64,000 nt of DNA from Streptomyces griseoloalbus (GCA_014650015.1 BMUD01000004.1:186001-250000), one strand, 5' to 3'. Positions 43,571 to 53,109 are shown, numbered from the stretch's first letter. The notes: a model not told the origin generated them from the sequence alone. Numbers and translations: made by a program.

Positions 43571-43666
43571 CTTCGCGGCCTCGGAACCCGGGGGCTTCGC
43601 AGCCTCGGGATTCGGGGCCTTCGCACCCTCGAAACCGGCGGGCCTCGCGGCCTCGGAACCGGGGGT
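43571..43666. repeat. four tandem 24-bp repeats
   Basis: Four contiguous 24-base units begin C(T/C)TCGC-NCCTCG-(G/A)AAACC-like and end in a G-run (43571-43594, 43595-43618, 43619-43642, 43643-43666). They have no spacers, so this is not CRISPR. All frames read through as 8-residue repeats. Confidence 0.8.
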
Positions 43667-43687
43667 TCCGCACGGTCCTGAGGACGG

Positions 43688-43722
43688 AGGCCTGCCCCGG
43701 TCGCGCGGGCCGGGGCAGGCCT
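43688..43722. terminator. hairpin after GH106-like gene
   Basis: The 13-bp perfect arms AGGCCTGCCCCGG and CCGGGGCAGGCCT surround a 9-base loop, 44-78 bases past the stop of the minus-strand gene. Confidence 0.8.
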
Positions 43723-43765
43723 TCGCGGCGTCGGCGCGGAGGCCCGTCGAGGTCCCGGAACGGGC

Positions 43766-46700
43766 TCAGACGCGGCGCAGTTCGACCGTGACGCGGCGCC
43801 GGAACCGTAGGGTCACGGGGCCGAGCAGGCCGGACGGCAGGGGCTTCTTGCGCTCGTTGGACAGCGTGTTGGAGACGCGGACCCGCAGGGTGTTGCGTCC
43901 GGGGCGGAGCCGTTCGGTGACGTCGGCGACGAATGGTGCCCACAGCAGCGGCGGCAGCGCGGTGCCGTTGACGGTGACCTCGGCGACGTCGCGCACGTCC
44001 CCGAGGTCCAGCAGGACGCGGCGTCCGCGCAGCCGGGCGGCGTCGACGTCGATCTCGGTGGTGTAGGTGCCGCTGCCGGAGAACAGCGAGTCGTGCACGG
44101 TCCAGCTGCCCAGCGGGGCGGTGACGGGGGTGGCACCGTCGCGTTCGAAGGTGAACGTCCAGTCCCCGGTCACCGGGACGGGCTCGAGCGGGTCGTCGAC
44201 GCGTACGGTGCCGCGGTGCAGGTGGCTGCCGTCGGTGCCGGCGAGGGTGTGGGTGCCGGGCGCGGCGGCCTCCACGGTGGCCCTGAGCACCGCTGCGTGG
44301 CGTTCCACGGACAGCACCGGCAGGGGGGAGTCCGTGAGGTGGGGCTCGTGCCGGACGCCGGGGCGCACCACGACGACCACGGTCTGGTAGGGCTCCAACT
44401 CCAGCGGCAGCCGTACGCCGTCCTTGGTGCTCCGGTGCAGCGGCGCCGGGCCGCCGGTGCCGGTCTGCGGGTCCCAGATCTGCGGCGCGCCGACGACGGG
44501 CAGGGCGGCGACGGTCTCGACCCGTTCGCCGCTCTCGTTGTTGAGCAGGAAGACGGTGTCCGCGCCCTGCCGTACGCGCAGCACCCGGACGGCGTCCCGC
44601 GGCGGGTCGAGGACGGCGGCGGCCGTCCCGGCGTCGGTCGCGGCGGCGCCCAGCGCGCCGGTGTCCGCGACGCGTACGGCCTGTCCGCGCCCGAGGGTGC
44701 GGCTGCCGGGAACCCGGTCGCCGAAGAGGTCGCGCAGTCCGTGCGTGAGGGTGCGGTCGCCGCCGTCGGCCTCGTCGGTGTCCAGGGCGCCCACCGCGAT
44801 CACGGTGCCGCCCGCGCGGACGAACTCGCGCAGCACCCGCAGGCCGTCCGCGTCCAGGGTCGGCGTCTCGGGAATCACGACGAGGTCGTAGGCGGCGGCG
44901 CCGACCACGAGCCTGCCTCCCCGGACGTCGGCGTGGGCCCGCAGGGCCGGGTCCCCGGTGAGGGCGCCCTCGTGCAGCAGGTCGAAGTCGACCTGGGACC
45001 GTTCCAGGGCGTAGGCGGCGTCGGCGAGCGGGCCGTCGACGTCGCCCTGCCGGTCGGTGCCGGTCGACTGCTCGGCTGCGCGCTGCGGTTGCAGCAGCGC
45101 GGTGCGGGCGGCGGAGGTGCCGCGGCCGGCCTCCATGAGCCGTCCGATCCACTCGGCGAGCGGGCGCATCGCCCACCACCAGGGCGCGCGCGGGCCGAAC
45201 GGCGGCGGGAAGTACACGCGGGTCTCGTCGGTCCACAGCGCGTGCAGCACCGTCAGGTTGACGCCGCGGGCCGCCTGCGCGCCCACGGTCGCGTGCACGA
45301 ACCCGGGGGTGACCTGCCAGCCCATGTTGCCGAACATCTCCAGCAGGGCCCGTTCGCGGCCCATCTGGTGGGCGACGGAGACCGGGTTGCGGGGGATCAT
45401 GGTGGGCTCGCCGGCCTTGTACTCGGCGGTGATGATGTCGCCGCCGGGAACCTGCGCCCACTGGTTGACCTTGTGCAGGTCGCCGGTGGTGACGATGCGC
45501 TTGGCGGGCGCCGTCTCGTCGTAGAGCGGGTTGGTGATGAGGGCGACGCCCCACTCGTCGTACAGCCGTGCCTGCTTCTCGAAGGCCTTGGCGAAGCGGT
45601 CGGAGACGGCCTGCCAGAAGCGGCCGCGGACGGTGCGGCCCGCGCGGCCGAGGTCGTCGAAGGCGGCGGCGTAGGCGGCGCCGGGGGTGACTCCGACGGC
45701 GCGCAGGGCCCCTTCGAGGGAGGGCGACCACGGCAGGCGCTTGAAGTGGGCCTCGGCGGAGGCGAAGAAGGGCTCGTCGTCCCAGAAGCCGGGGACGACC
45801 GTGCCGAAGTACCGTCCGAAGCGGCGGTGGTACTCGGCGGGGACGATGTCCAGGAACAGCTCGACCGGTTCGTCGTCGAGCAGGTCGACGTAACTGCGGC
45901 TGTAGCCCTGGGAGTCGTCGACGAGGAGGACCCCGCCGAAGAGGTCCACCTGCCACTCCCCCGCGGGCACCTGCCAGGTGTGGTCGCCGGAGAGCCGGCC
46001 GGTGAGGTCGGTGACGTCGGCCGCGTCGGCCGATCCCACGGGGCGTGCGGCAGCGGCGGCGACCGTGAAGTCCCCGGTCGGCAGCTCCTTGTCGGGGAAG
46101 GCCCGTGCGGCGGAGGCCTCGTCGAAGGCCGCGTCGTACAGGACGGCCCCGTCGGCGCCTTCGACGGTGAGGTTCTCCCAGAGGGCGCGCTGGTCGTCGA
46201 CGGCGCGCACGCCGGCTCCGCCCGTGGCGTGGGCGGAGTCCCGGACGGTGCCCTTGTCCCGGCCGTCGAGGGTGACGGACACCGTGTCGGCGCGGACGGT
46301 GACCCGCAGGGTGTGGAACTTGGTCTTGTTGAAGCCGTCGGTGCGGGTGCTGCGCAGCAGCTCGGCGGGTTCCGCGCCGGGGGCCAGCCGGTGGACGGTG
46401 GTCACGCCGGTCTGGTCGAAGGTGACGGCGTACCCGGAGCGTCCGTCGGCCGAGCCGCGTACGACGAGTCCGGCCGCGCCGTGCTCGGCCTTGGCGCTGC
46501 CGGTGACGGTGTAGTCGCCCCAGTCGGCGCTGTCGCGCAGGACGGTGGCGCCGTGGAGGACCGCGGAGTCGGCCACCAGGCGTCCCGCCTCTACCCCGAC
46601 TCCGGTGCTGCGGCGCAGGTCGACCGTGGCCGGTCCGCGCACCACGGTGGTCGAGCGGGCCAGTGCCTTCAGGCGCAGGTCGGGCCGGGGGGCGTAGGTG

Positions 46701-47194
46701 CGGCTGCCGACCTGTCCGCCCTTGACGATGAACTCCCCCGCGCGTCCGCTGGGGAAGTGGTCGTCGTTGAACAGCCACACGCGCATGCCGGTGCGCTCGG
46801 CGGTGCGCAGGACGTGGCCCACGATGTCGAACCACTCCTCGGTGAAGAACACCGGGCGCATCTCGGCGTTGTCGAAGGAGAAGAGGATGACTTCGTACAT
46901 GCCCTTGTCCCGGAGGTCCGCCATCTGGCGGTCCACCAGTTCGGGCGTGACGGGGCCGTTCCAGTACCAGTAGACGGTGGGGCGGCTGTCGCGGCGCGGG
47001 TCGGCGAAGTGCCGGGGGGAGAAGGCGTCCTGCTGGTGTCCGGCGGGTGCCTGCGCCGCCGCGGCGGCGTGGGCGGCCTCGGGGATGCCGACGGCGACCA
47101 GGGCGCCGGTGGCGCCGGCGGCTGCCACGAACCGGCGTCGGGAAAGGGCGCCCTCGGTGCCAACGGTGCGTTCGGGTGTCGCCTCTTCGGGCAT
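43766..47194 (-). CDS. Tat-exported GH106-like glycosidase with inserted LamG-like module
   Basis: The 1142-residue precursor starts at ATG 47194 behind GGAG. The Tat signal is LSRRRFVAAAGATGALVAVG. PTVYWYWNGPVTPELVDRQM and KGMYEVILFSFD open a TIM-barrel resembling GH106 alpha-L-rhamnosidases. An inserted beta-sandwich (about residues 200-360; GATVLRDSADWGDYTVTGSA, KTKFHTLRVTVRADTVSVTL) looks like a LamG/3-keto-disaccharide-type module. The later barrel part (GNMGWQVTPGFVHATVGAQA, NLTVLHALWTDETRVYFPP) and C-terminal jelly-roll domain complete it. The family assignment is from overall architecture; catalytic residues were not mapped. Confidence 0.75.
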   Translation of the reverse strand: MPEEATPERTVGTEGALSRRRFVAAAGATGALVAVGIPEAAHAAAAAQAPAGHQQDAFSPRHFADPRRDSRPTVYWYWNGPVTPELVDRQMADLRDKGMYEVILFSFDNAEMRPVFFTEEWFDIVGHVLRTAERTGMRVWLFNDDHFPSGRAGEFIVKGGQVGSRTYAPRPDLRLKALARSTTVVRGPATVDLRRSTGVGVEAGRLVADSAVLHGATVLRDSADWGDYTVTGSAKAEHGAAGLVVRGSADGRSGYAVTFDQTGVTTVHRLAPGAEPAELLRSTRTDGFNKTKFHTLRVTVRADTVSVTLDGRDKGTVRDSAHATGGAGVRAVDDQRALWENLTVEGADGAVLYDAAFDEASAARAFPDKELPTGDFTVAAAAARPVGSADAADVTDLTGRLSGDHTWQVPAGEWQVDLFGGVLLVDDSQGYSRSYVDLLDDEPVELFLDIVPAEYHRRFGRYFGTVVPGFWDDEPFFASAEAHFKRLPWSPSLEGALRAVGVTPGAAYAAAFDDLGRAGRTVRGRFWQAVSDRFAKAFEKQARLYDEWGVALITNPLYDETAPAKRIVTTGDLHKVNQWAQVPGGDIITAEYKAGEPTMIPRNPVSVAHQMGRERALLEMFGNMGWQVTPGFVHATVGAQAARGVNLTVLHALWTDETRVYFPPPFGPRAPWWWAMRPLAEWIGRLMEAGRGTSAARTALLQPQRAAEQSTGTDRQGDVDGPLADAAYALERSQVDFDLLHEGALTGDPALRAHADVRGGRLVVGAAAYDLVVIPETPTLDADGLRVLREFVRAGGTVIAVGALDTDEADGGDRTLTHGLRDLFGDRVPGSRTLGRGQAVRVADTGALGAAATDAGTAAAVLDPPRDAVRVLRVRQGADTVFLLNNESGERVETVAALPVVGAPQIWDPQTGTGGPAPLHRSTKDGVRLPLELEPYQTVVVVVRPGVRHEPHLTDSPLPVLSVERHAAVLRATVEAAAPGTHTLAGTDGSHLHRGTVRVDDPLEPVPVTGDWTFTFERDGATPVTAPLGSWTVHDSLFSGSGTYTTEIDVDAARLRGRRVLLDLGDVRDVAEVTVNGTALPPLLWAPFVADVTERLRPGRNTLRVRVSNTLSNERKKPLPSGLLGPVTLRFRRRVTVELRRV

Positions 47195-47254
47195 GACGGA
47201 ACTCCTGGAGTGGGTGGTGGTGGGGCGGGCGGACCGTGGGCGCGGGCGCGCCGG

Positions 47255-49819
47255 TCAGCCCTGGGCGAGCTGCCGGACCTCGTCGGCGGTGAGGGCCCGG
47301 TTGCCCAGCCGGAAGTCGCGGAACGCTCCGCTCAGGCGGGGGTGGGTGCTGTTCTGCGAGCGGCCGAGGAAGTTGCGGCTGGTGCGGCCGAGCAGGAGGG
47401 GGCCGGCCACCATGGCCGTGTTGCGGCCCGCTTCGGCCCCGTCGATGTAGAGCACGCCGGTGCCGCCGCCGAGGGTGAGTGCCACGTGGATCCACCGGCC
47501 GGTCGGCAGCGGGCCGGTGGCGTCGATGACGTCCTCCCGCTCCATGCCGGAGATCTTCAGGGCCGCGCGGGCGCGGCCGGCACCCGTGGTCGCGGCGAGG
47601 AAGAGGTAGGTGTCCTTGTGGTAGCCGAGGTCGAAGACGCGCGCGGAGGGCACGAGGGCGTCCACGCGGACGCGTACGGCCACGGTCACCTCGTCGAGGC
47701 CGCTGGGCAGTCCGGCGGGGAGCGCGATGTGGCCGTCTCGTCCGTCGAGGGCCACCGCACTCAGGCCGCCGTCGGTGCTCCATGCGGCGCCGCCGGCGAG
47801 GGTGGCGTCGGCGAAGGTTCCGGTGCGGTCCGCGGCCGAGGTGCCGGTCCCCTCGTCGAGGGGGTAGTGGGCGACGTCCCGGGCGGGCGTGCGGCGCGGT
47901 GTGACGGCCCAGTACACGTTGTAGTGCTGGTGGTGGACCTCGTGGAAGGGGCGCAGCGAGACGCGCCGTCCGTCCGCCACGGCGCTGAACACGGTGCTCC
48001 CGCCAGGCGTACGGCGCAGTGTGTCGGGGCGCACGGTGGGCAGGACCGCGAGGTCGGTGTCGCCGTACTCCCCGGCCAGCACCAGCGGGCCGTACGACAG
48101 CGATGCCACCTGTGGATTGTCGGGCGCCGGGCGCCAGACGGGGACCCGGGGCAGGACGAGTTCCACGCGGTCTCCGGTGCGCCAGTGCCGCGTGACGGTG
48201 GCGTAGGTGCCCGGTTCGAGGCGCGTCCCGGCGGTGCGGCCGTTGACCTTCAGCACGGCCCGTCCCCCGGTCTCGGCGACCCACGCGGGGATGCGGATCC
48301 GCAGCGAGAAGCGCGCCTGTCCGTCGGTGACGGTGAGCCGGGTGCGGTCGCCCGTGGGGTACCCGGTCTCCTGGCGGAGCGTCACCCCTGTTTGTTCCCA
48401 ACGGACTTCGGACGGAATGAACAGGTTGACGTACAGCTCGGGTCGGCGTGTGCCGCCGGTGCGGAAGTAGATGGTGTCGGCGAACTTGGTGTGGGTCTCC
48501 AGGCCGGTGCCGTGGTCGCAGGAGAAGTTGTCGTAGTCCCCGCTGTAGCTGCCGGGGGCGGCGCCCAGTCCCCCCTTGGGCTCCCGCTGCGAGCCTGCCC
48601 ACAGTCCCGTGTAGTAGGTGACGAAGCCGTGGGCCGAGTCGGGGTCCTGCTCGCCGAGCATCTGGTTGTACAGCGTCCACTCGTAGTGGTCCAGGTACTC
48701 CGTGCGTTCCGGCTGGTGGCGGAAGAGGTGCCGGCCGAGCTTGAGCATGTTGTAGCTGTTGCAGTTCTCGCAGGTGACCTCCGAGAGCCGGCTGACGATC
48801 TCGTCCGGAGGGCCGAAGAGCTCCTTGTCGGAGTTGCCGCCGATGGCGTACGAGTGGTGGCGTACGACGGTGGTCCAGAAGGTGTCGGCGATGTCCAGGT
48901 AGCGCCGGTCACCGGTGGCCTCGTAGCTCGGCACGGCTCCGACCACCTTGGCGATCTCCGTGTTGGCGTGGCGGCCGGCGAGTTCGTCGCGGCCGGCGGC
49001 CAGGGGCGCGTAGAGCTCGTCGTGGTCGAAGCGCAGGGCGGTGCGCAGGTGCACCGGGTTGCCGGTCTCCAGGTACAGCTGGGTGAGTACGTCGTTCATG
49101 CCGCCGAACTCGACCTTCAGCACGCTCTGCATCCGCTCGCGGGACAGCGGCGCCGTGCGCGCCTCGGTCCAGGCGGCCATCTCCAGCAGGACGTCCAACG
49201 CCTGCTTGTCGCCCGCCAGCCGGTACTGGTCGAGCAGACCGGCCATGATCTTGTGCAGCGTGTAGTACGGCGCCCACGGCTTCCCGCCGGCCTCCAACTG
49301 GTCGAAGACCGACTCGGGGAACGCCGAGAGATAGCCCCGGTGGAATCCGGCCGCCGGAGCCGCCCGCTGGCACTCGGCCAGCGCGGAGACGAGGGAGCGG
49401 GCCTTGTCCGCGTAGGCGGTGTCGCCGGTGTGGGCGTGGGCCTGGGCCAGGGCGCTGAGGAGGTGTCCGGTGGTGTGGCCGCGCAGTTGGACGTCGGGGG
49501 CCTCCCACCCGCCGCACGGTTCCGCCGAGGTCGGCAGGCCGACGTTCAGCCGGAAGGTGTGCAGCAGCCGGTCGGTGTCGACGAAGAGCAGATAGGCGCA
49601 GGTGCGGCGCATGTTGGCGAGGAAGGGGCTGTCGAGCAGCCGGACGTCGGAGAGCGCGAACGCGTCCAACACCGGTGCCGGGCCGCCTCCCTTGACGGGT
49701 CCTGCGGGTGCGGCGGCGGCAGCCGGTGCGGTGGTCACCGCCGCGGCGGCGGCCGCGACGGATGCGGTGAACAGGATCTGACGTCGGGACGGGGCGGGTC
49801 TGCCGGACTCTGCGGGCAT
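47255..49819 (-). CDS. Tat-exported GH127/GH146-like beta-L-arabinofuranosidase with C-terminal LamG domain
   Basis: The 854-residue precursor starts at ATG 49819 behind GGGAG. The Tat signal is PSRRQILFTASVAAAA. The (alpha/alpha)6 domain (DUF1680) opens LSDVRLLDSPFLANM and carries LRGHTTGHLLSALAQ, the central acidic region, and EVTCENCNSYNMLKL, where the second Cys cluster includes the nucleophilic cysteine of this clan. Beta domains follow, then a LamG-type lectin domain (about residues 670-850; VAHYPLDEGTGTSAADRTG, IHVALTLGGGTGVLYIDG). It removes beta-L-arabinofuranose from plant glycans. A LacI-type half-conserved operator lies 71 bases upstream. Confidence 0.87.
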   Translation of the reverse strand: MPAESGRPAPSRRQILFTASVAAAAAAVTTAPAAAAAPAGPVKGGGPAPVLDAFALSDVRLLDSPFLANMRRTCAYLLFVDTDRLLHTFRLNVGLPTSAEPCGGWEAPDVQLRGHTTGHLLSALAQAHAHTGDTAYADKARSLVSALAECQRAAPAAGFHRGYLSAFPESVFDQLEAGGKPWAPYYTLHKIMAGLLDQYRLAGDKQALDVLLEMAAWTEARTAPLSRERMQSVLKVEFGGMNDVLTQLYLETGNPVHLRTALRFDHDELYAPLAAGRDELAGRHANTEIAKVVGAVPSYEATGDRRYLDIADTFWTTVVRHHSYAIGGNSDKELFGPPDEIVSRLSEVTCENCNSYNMLKLGRHLFRHQPERTEYLDHYEWTLYNQMLGEQDPDSAHGFVTYYTGLWAGSQREPKGGLGAAPGSYSGDYDNFSCDHGTGLETHTKFADTIYFRTGGTRRPELYVNLFIPSEVRWEQTGVTLRQETGYPTGDRTRLTVTDGQARFSLRIRIPAWVAETGGRAVLKVNGRTAGTRLEPGTYATVTRHWRTGDRVELVLPRVPVWRPAPDNPQVASLSYGPLVLAGEYGDTDLAVLPTVRPDTLRRTPGGSTVFSAVADGRRVSLRPFHEVHHQHYNVYWAVTPRRTPARDVAHYPLDEGTGTSAADRTGTFADATLAGGAAWSTDGGLSAVALDGRDGHIALPAGLPSGLDEVTVAVRVRVDALVPSARVFDLGYHKDTYLFLAATTGAGRARAALKISGMEREDVIDATGPLPTGRWIHVALTLGGGTGVLYIDGAEAGRNTAMVAGPLLLGRTSRNFLGRSQNSTHPRLSGAFRDFRLGNRALTADEVRQLAQG

Positions 49820-50103
49820 GACACGTGGCTCCCTTCACTGGCAACGGCGGCGGGCTGATAAGGGACGGCGCCGGGAGACCGACGGGAAGATTGAATCGTT
49901 TTACTCGACTCGGCGCAGACGCTAAGTGCCGCTCCCGCGAGCGTCAAGAGTTCTCACAAGATGCGAGCGAGACAGCAACTGACACGATGACGTGCACGGC
50001 TGTGGCGCCAAGCGGGCATGCCGCGGTGCGGACGGGCGCTCGCACCGTCCGCACCGCGGATACCTCATCGTCGGGTGGAAAGAAGGACGATTGAATCGTT
50101 CAA
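49820..50103. other. regulatory gap between glycosidase genes
   Basis: This gap has two TTGAATCGTT-type sites (listed separately) around an AT-richer core (49905-49990). It probably holds a LacI-controlled promoter for the arabinofuranosidase gene. No coding sequence is seen. Confidence 0.55.
49891..49904. promoter_or_regulatory. LacI-type operator, degenerate copy
   Basis: TTGAATCGTTTTAC matches the first eleven bases of the site at 53142 but has a diverged right arm. It lies 71 bases upstream of the arabinofuranosidase start. Confidence 0.5.
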
Positions 50104-50105
50104 TC
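50089..50105. promoter_or_regulatory. LacI-type palindromic operator
   Basis: GATTGAA-TCG-TTCAATC is a perfect 7-bp-arm palindrome with a 3-base centre. It overlaps the stop codon of the upstream glycosidase (50104-50106) and faces the promoter of the 49819 gene. Confidence 0.7.
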
Positions 50106-53100
50106 AGATGGCGGTCTGCGCGTACGGCACCAGCCGCACCGGCCCCACGAGGCCATGGTCCTGGCGGGCGAGGGAGCCGAAGACCTCCGGACGGGTCGTC
50201 CTGAGGCGGTTCACGAGCGGCGTCGCCACCTCGACCTCGATCGTGTTCTCGCCGCGCCGCAGCAGCGGTCCGACGTCGATGACGGGGCACAGGCGGTCGG
50301 CGGGGCCCGTGTCCCTTCCGTTGACCGTCACGCGGAAGGTGTCACTCACCTGTCCCAGGTCCAGGAAGGCTCCGTGGGAGGAGGTCCAGTCGTCCGGGAG
50401 CACGACGGTGGTGCGGTACCGGCCGATGCCGGCGGAGTCCGCCAGTTCGGGAATGCGCGACCAGGGCAGCAGCGTGTCCAGCACCAGGTTCCGGCGCACG
50501 GTCTCGGTCCGGGTCACATCGGAGCCCGGGAACCAGTCCTCCACCTGAACATCCCATCGGTCCGGCTCGATCGCGGCCGGCACGGACGGGAGGGTGGTGG
50601 TGACCGTGCGGCCCTGGGACAGCCGCGTCCGGTACGTACCCGCCGTACCGGCCCGCACGGTGAGTCCGTCGCGGGTGAACAGCACGTCGTCGGCGTCCGA
50701 CGAGACGGCGTGCGGACGCGCGCCGTTCCGGTCGCCGAACAGTCCCGGACGCCCCAGTGCGACGATCATCGTCTGGCCCGGCCGGAGCGCGACGCGCAGG
50801 GTGATCTCGTCGCCCTTCTGCGTGTAGCGGCCCACCCGTACGGCCTTTCCGGTCCAGGCATCGAGCAGATAGGGCACCGACCGGCGTCCGCGGGTGCAGC
50901 GCAGCGTGACGTCGTGGTCGATCGCGGCGACGGGCGGCTTGACGGTCTCGGCGTGCTTGCCGTTGCACAGGTAGTAGAAGTCCGCCTCCTCCGTCACACG
51001 GTGCGCGTTGAGGAGCGTCGAGGAGGACGCGTAGCGGGTGTCGGGGCTGACACCGAGGGCGGTGAGGGCGTCGCCGACCGCGGCCTTCTCGGTGACACGG
51101 ACCACGTTGGACAGGGCGAGCAGGCGGGTCAGGACCTCCCGCAGCCGCTCCGTCTCGCCCGACGCCGGCACACCCGGCGTGAGCGCCTGGTCGAAGGCGC
51201 CGAGGAGCACCATGGGCAGCCCGGCCTCGGCGAGGCGGAGCAGCTTGCGGGCGTCGGCCAGGGCGAGGGTCGGGGTGGAGCCGTAGAAGAAGTCGCCCTC
51301 GACGAACAAGGCCTTGTAGGCCGGACCGTCCGGGGCCAGGCGCCCGCCGGACACCTTGGCGCTCGGCAGGTCCAGCAGCGGACCGCTGAGGAACTGGTGG
51401 GTCCACCCGAGCGGGACGCCGGTCGAGGTGAACCAGGACGCGCCGATGCCCGTGGCGGTGTAGCCGGTCTGCCGGTAGACGGCCACGTCCGCGCGGACCG
51501 TGCCGGCCTGCAGGACCTGGTGCACGCGGCCGAGGTAGCCGGAGATGTCCTCGACGTGCCGCCAGGTCGGCTGCCGGGGCCCCCATGACTCGCCGTATCC
51601 GGGGGTGCCGTTGTAGGGGCTGAAGGCGGCGAAGCCGGGCCACTGCGCCTCCGGGGCCTTCGCGTAGGAGAACCCGTGCAGGACGGTCTGGTTGACGCCC
51701 GCCGCGTAGGCACCGCCCATGGTGCGCAGTACGCGGTCCCAGGTCGTGCTGTAGGCCGAACCGTTGTACGCGCCCGACTCGCAGGAGAGCACGGTGTGCC
51801 CGGCCATGTCCCGGCCGCCGGCCAGGCACCGGTAGTCGTCCAGGTTCTTGAAGCCGAGGGACTCCCCCTCGGCGATGTCGAGGATCGCGGCGGACTGAAT
51901 GGCGTCCGTCTGCAGGCCGTAGGGCTGCGAGCGCAGGGTCATGTCCAGGGTGTGCGCCCAGTCCCGGAGGGCGCGCAGGTGGTGACGGTTGAACAGGTCG
52001 GACACGGTGGCCCAGAAGTCGTGCCTGATCTGCCGGGTCAGCTGGGCATCGAAGGCGAACACCTGGTTGCTGTCGTCCAGGACGACGGCGGGCAGGTGGG
52101 GCAGCAGCGGGCGCCCCGTGCGCTTCTCGAACTCCTCCGGCAGCCGCTCCGTCCAGAGCAGCCCTTCGGTCTCCATTTCCACGGAGTCCTCGAAGAAGGC
52201 ACCGCCCGCCGCTGCCAGCAGGCGCCGCAGGGAGTCGGTCAGGATCCGGCGCTCCCACAAGTCCGTGACGGCGGTGGTGCCGGCCTGGCTGAGGTGGTCG
52301 ACCACGTAGGCGGCGGGGGCGGAGTGCGGTCCGGATTCCGGCTGCTGGCCGGAACCGCGCTGCCAGTAGGAGAGCAGCACCCACTCACCCTCGGCGGGCG
52401 CCGTCCAGGTCAGGGCACCGTCGGTGACGTCGGCGGTCAGGTCGCGGACGCTGTCCGGGTCGAGTCCGGTCTCCTTGCGCGTGGAGTGGGCGGCCTCGAC
52501 ACGAGCGGCCTGTACGGCGAGGAGACGCGCACCGGTGACACCGTGGGCTGCCTCACGCACGGGCGGGGGCACCGGCCCCCGGTAGGTGGCGCCGCCGGCC
52601 AGGGAGACGCGTCCGTGGACGAGTTCCTTGGCCGCGGCCTCGTCGTCGGGGGTGACACCGGGGACGGCCACCGGCCAGCTCGGGCCGAGGGTGATGTCCA
52701 CGGTCAGGCCGCGTCGCGCCGCCCGGCGCAGCGCCGCCTCGACGCCGTCGCGCCAGGGTCTGCTGCCCCAGCCGTGCCGGGCGGTGTCCAGCAGCGACTT
52801 GTCCCTGATGCTGTGGTGAACGGCGGCGATCTCGACGCCGCCGAAGCCCGCGTCCGCGATCTGGTCGATCTCGCGGGCTATCTCGTCGGTGTCCACGAGA
52901 CCGTCCGGCCACCACCACCGGAACTTCGGACGCACCGACCGGTCGGGGGCGGCGAACCAGTCGGCGGTGGGCCCGGTGCCGCCCGCGCCGGGAAGTGCGG
53001 CGGCGCCGGGCGAGGCCGCTCCGAGGGCGGCCGCGGCCCCCACGGTCACTGCCGCGGCCAGGACCGTGCGCCGGGACATCCCGCCACGCTGCGAGACGGA

Positions 53101-53109
53101 TTCGTACAT
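50104..53109 (-). CDS. Tat-exported GH106-like alpha-L-rhamnosidase
   Basis: The 1001-residue precursor starts at ATG 53109; ATG 53079 (MSRRTV) is an alternative, and ribosome sites are weak for both. The Tat signal is MSRRTVLAAAVTVGAAAALG. RPKFRWWWPDGLVDTDEIAR and GFGGVEIAAVHH are the GH106 opening. Further family features are FFEDSVEMETEGLLWTERLPEEF, LRSQPYGLQTDAI, LSCESGAYNGSAYSTTWDRV and AAGVNQTVLHGFSY. A C-terminal jelly-roll (FLDLGQVSDTFRVTVNGRD) is present. It cleaves rhamnose from rhamnogalacturonan-like polymers outside the cell. It is first in the minus-strand set and directly behind the best LacI-type operator. Confidence 0.82.
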   Translation of the reverse strand: MYESVSQRGGMSRRTVLAAAVTVGAAAALGAASPGAAALPGAGGTGPTADWFAAPDRSVRPKFRWWWPDGLVDTDEIAREIDQIADAGFGGVEIAAVHHSIRDKSLLDTARHGWGSRPWRDGVEAALRRAARRGLTVDITLGPSWPVAVPGVTPDDEAAAKELVHGRVSLAGGATYRGPVPPPVREAAHGVTGARLLAVQAARVEAAHSTRKETGLDPDSVRDLTADVTDGALTWTAPAEGEWVLLSYWQRGSGQQPESGPHSAPAAYVVDHLSQAGTTAVTDLWERRILTDSLRRLLAAAGGAFFEDSVEMETEGLLWTERLPEEFEKRTGRPLLPHLPAVVLDDSNQVFAFDAQLTRQIRHDFWATVSDLFNRHHLRALRDWAHTLDMTLRSQPYGLQTDAIQSAAILDIAEGESLGFKNLDDYRCLAGGRDMAGHTVLSCESGAYNGSAYSTTWDRVLRTMGGAYAAGVNQTVLHGFSYAKAPEAQWPGFAAFSPYNGTPGYGESWGPRQPTWRHVEDISGYLGRVHQVLQAGTVRADVAVYRQTGYTATGIGASWFTSTGVPLGWTHQFLSGPLLDLPSAKVSGGRLAPDGPAYKALFVEGDFFYGSTPTLALADARKLLRLAEAGLPMVLLGAFDQALTPGVPASGETERLREVLTRLLALSNVVRVTEKAAVGDALTALGVSPDTRYASSSTLLNAHRVTEEADFYYLCNGKHAETVKPPVAAIDHDVTLRCTRGRRSVPYLLDAWTGKAVRVGRYTQKGDEITLRVALRPGQTMIVALGRPGLFGDRNGARPHAVSSDADDVLFTRDGLTVRAGTAGTYRTRLSQGRTVTTTLPSVPAAIEPDRWDVQVEDWFPGSDVTRTETVRRNLVLDTLLPWSRIPELADSAGIGRYRTTVVLPDDWTSSHGAFLDLGQVSDTFRVTVNGRDTGPADRLCPVIDVGPLLRRGENTIEVEVATPLVNRLRTTRPEVFGSLARQDHGLVGPVRLVPYAQTAI

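Larger units (their letters stand above)
43501..43765. other. intergenic with 24-bp tandem repeats and terminator
   Basis: This gap holds the tandem repeats 43571-43666 and the hairpin 43688-43722 that ends the upstream glycosidase gene. The part near 43500 must supply a promoter for GH78 if the hairpin stops transcription. No LacI-type operator is seen here. Confidence 0.5.

Noticed and set aside
43571-43666. CRISPR array
   Set aside because: The 24-bp units are contiguous with no spacers, and no cas genes are present.
43053-48680. Minus-strand open frame of about 1875 codons overlapping two glycosidase genes in another frame
   Set aside because: Arg/Pro/His-rich shadow translation. The true genes have signal peptides, ribosome sites and recognised domains in a different frame.
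44093-49858. Plus-strand open frame of about 1900 codons opposite the glycosidase genes
   Set aside because: It is a GC-rich shadow of the real minus-strand genes: low-complexity Gly/Arg/Val composition, no domains, and crosses gene boundaries and the operator gap.
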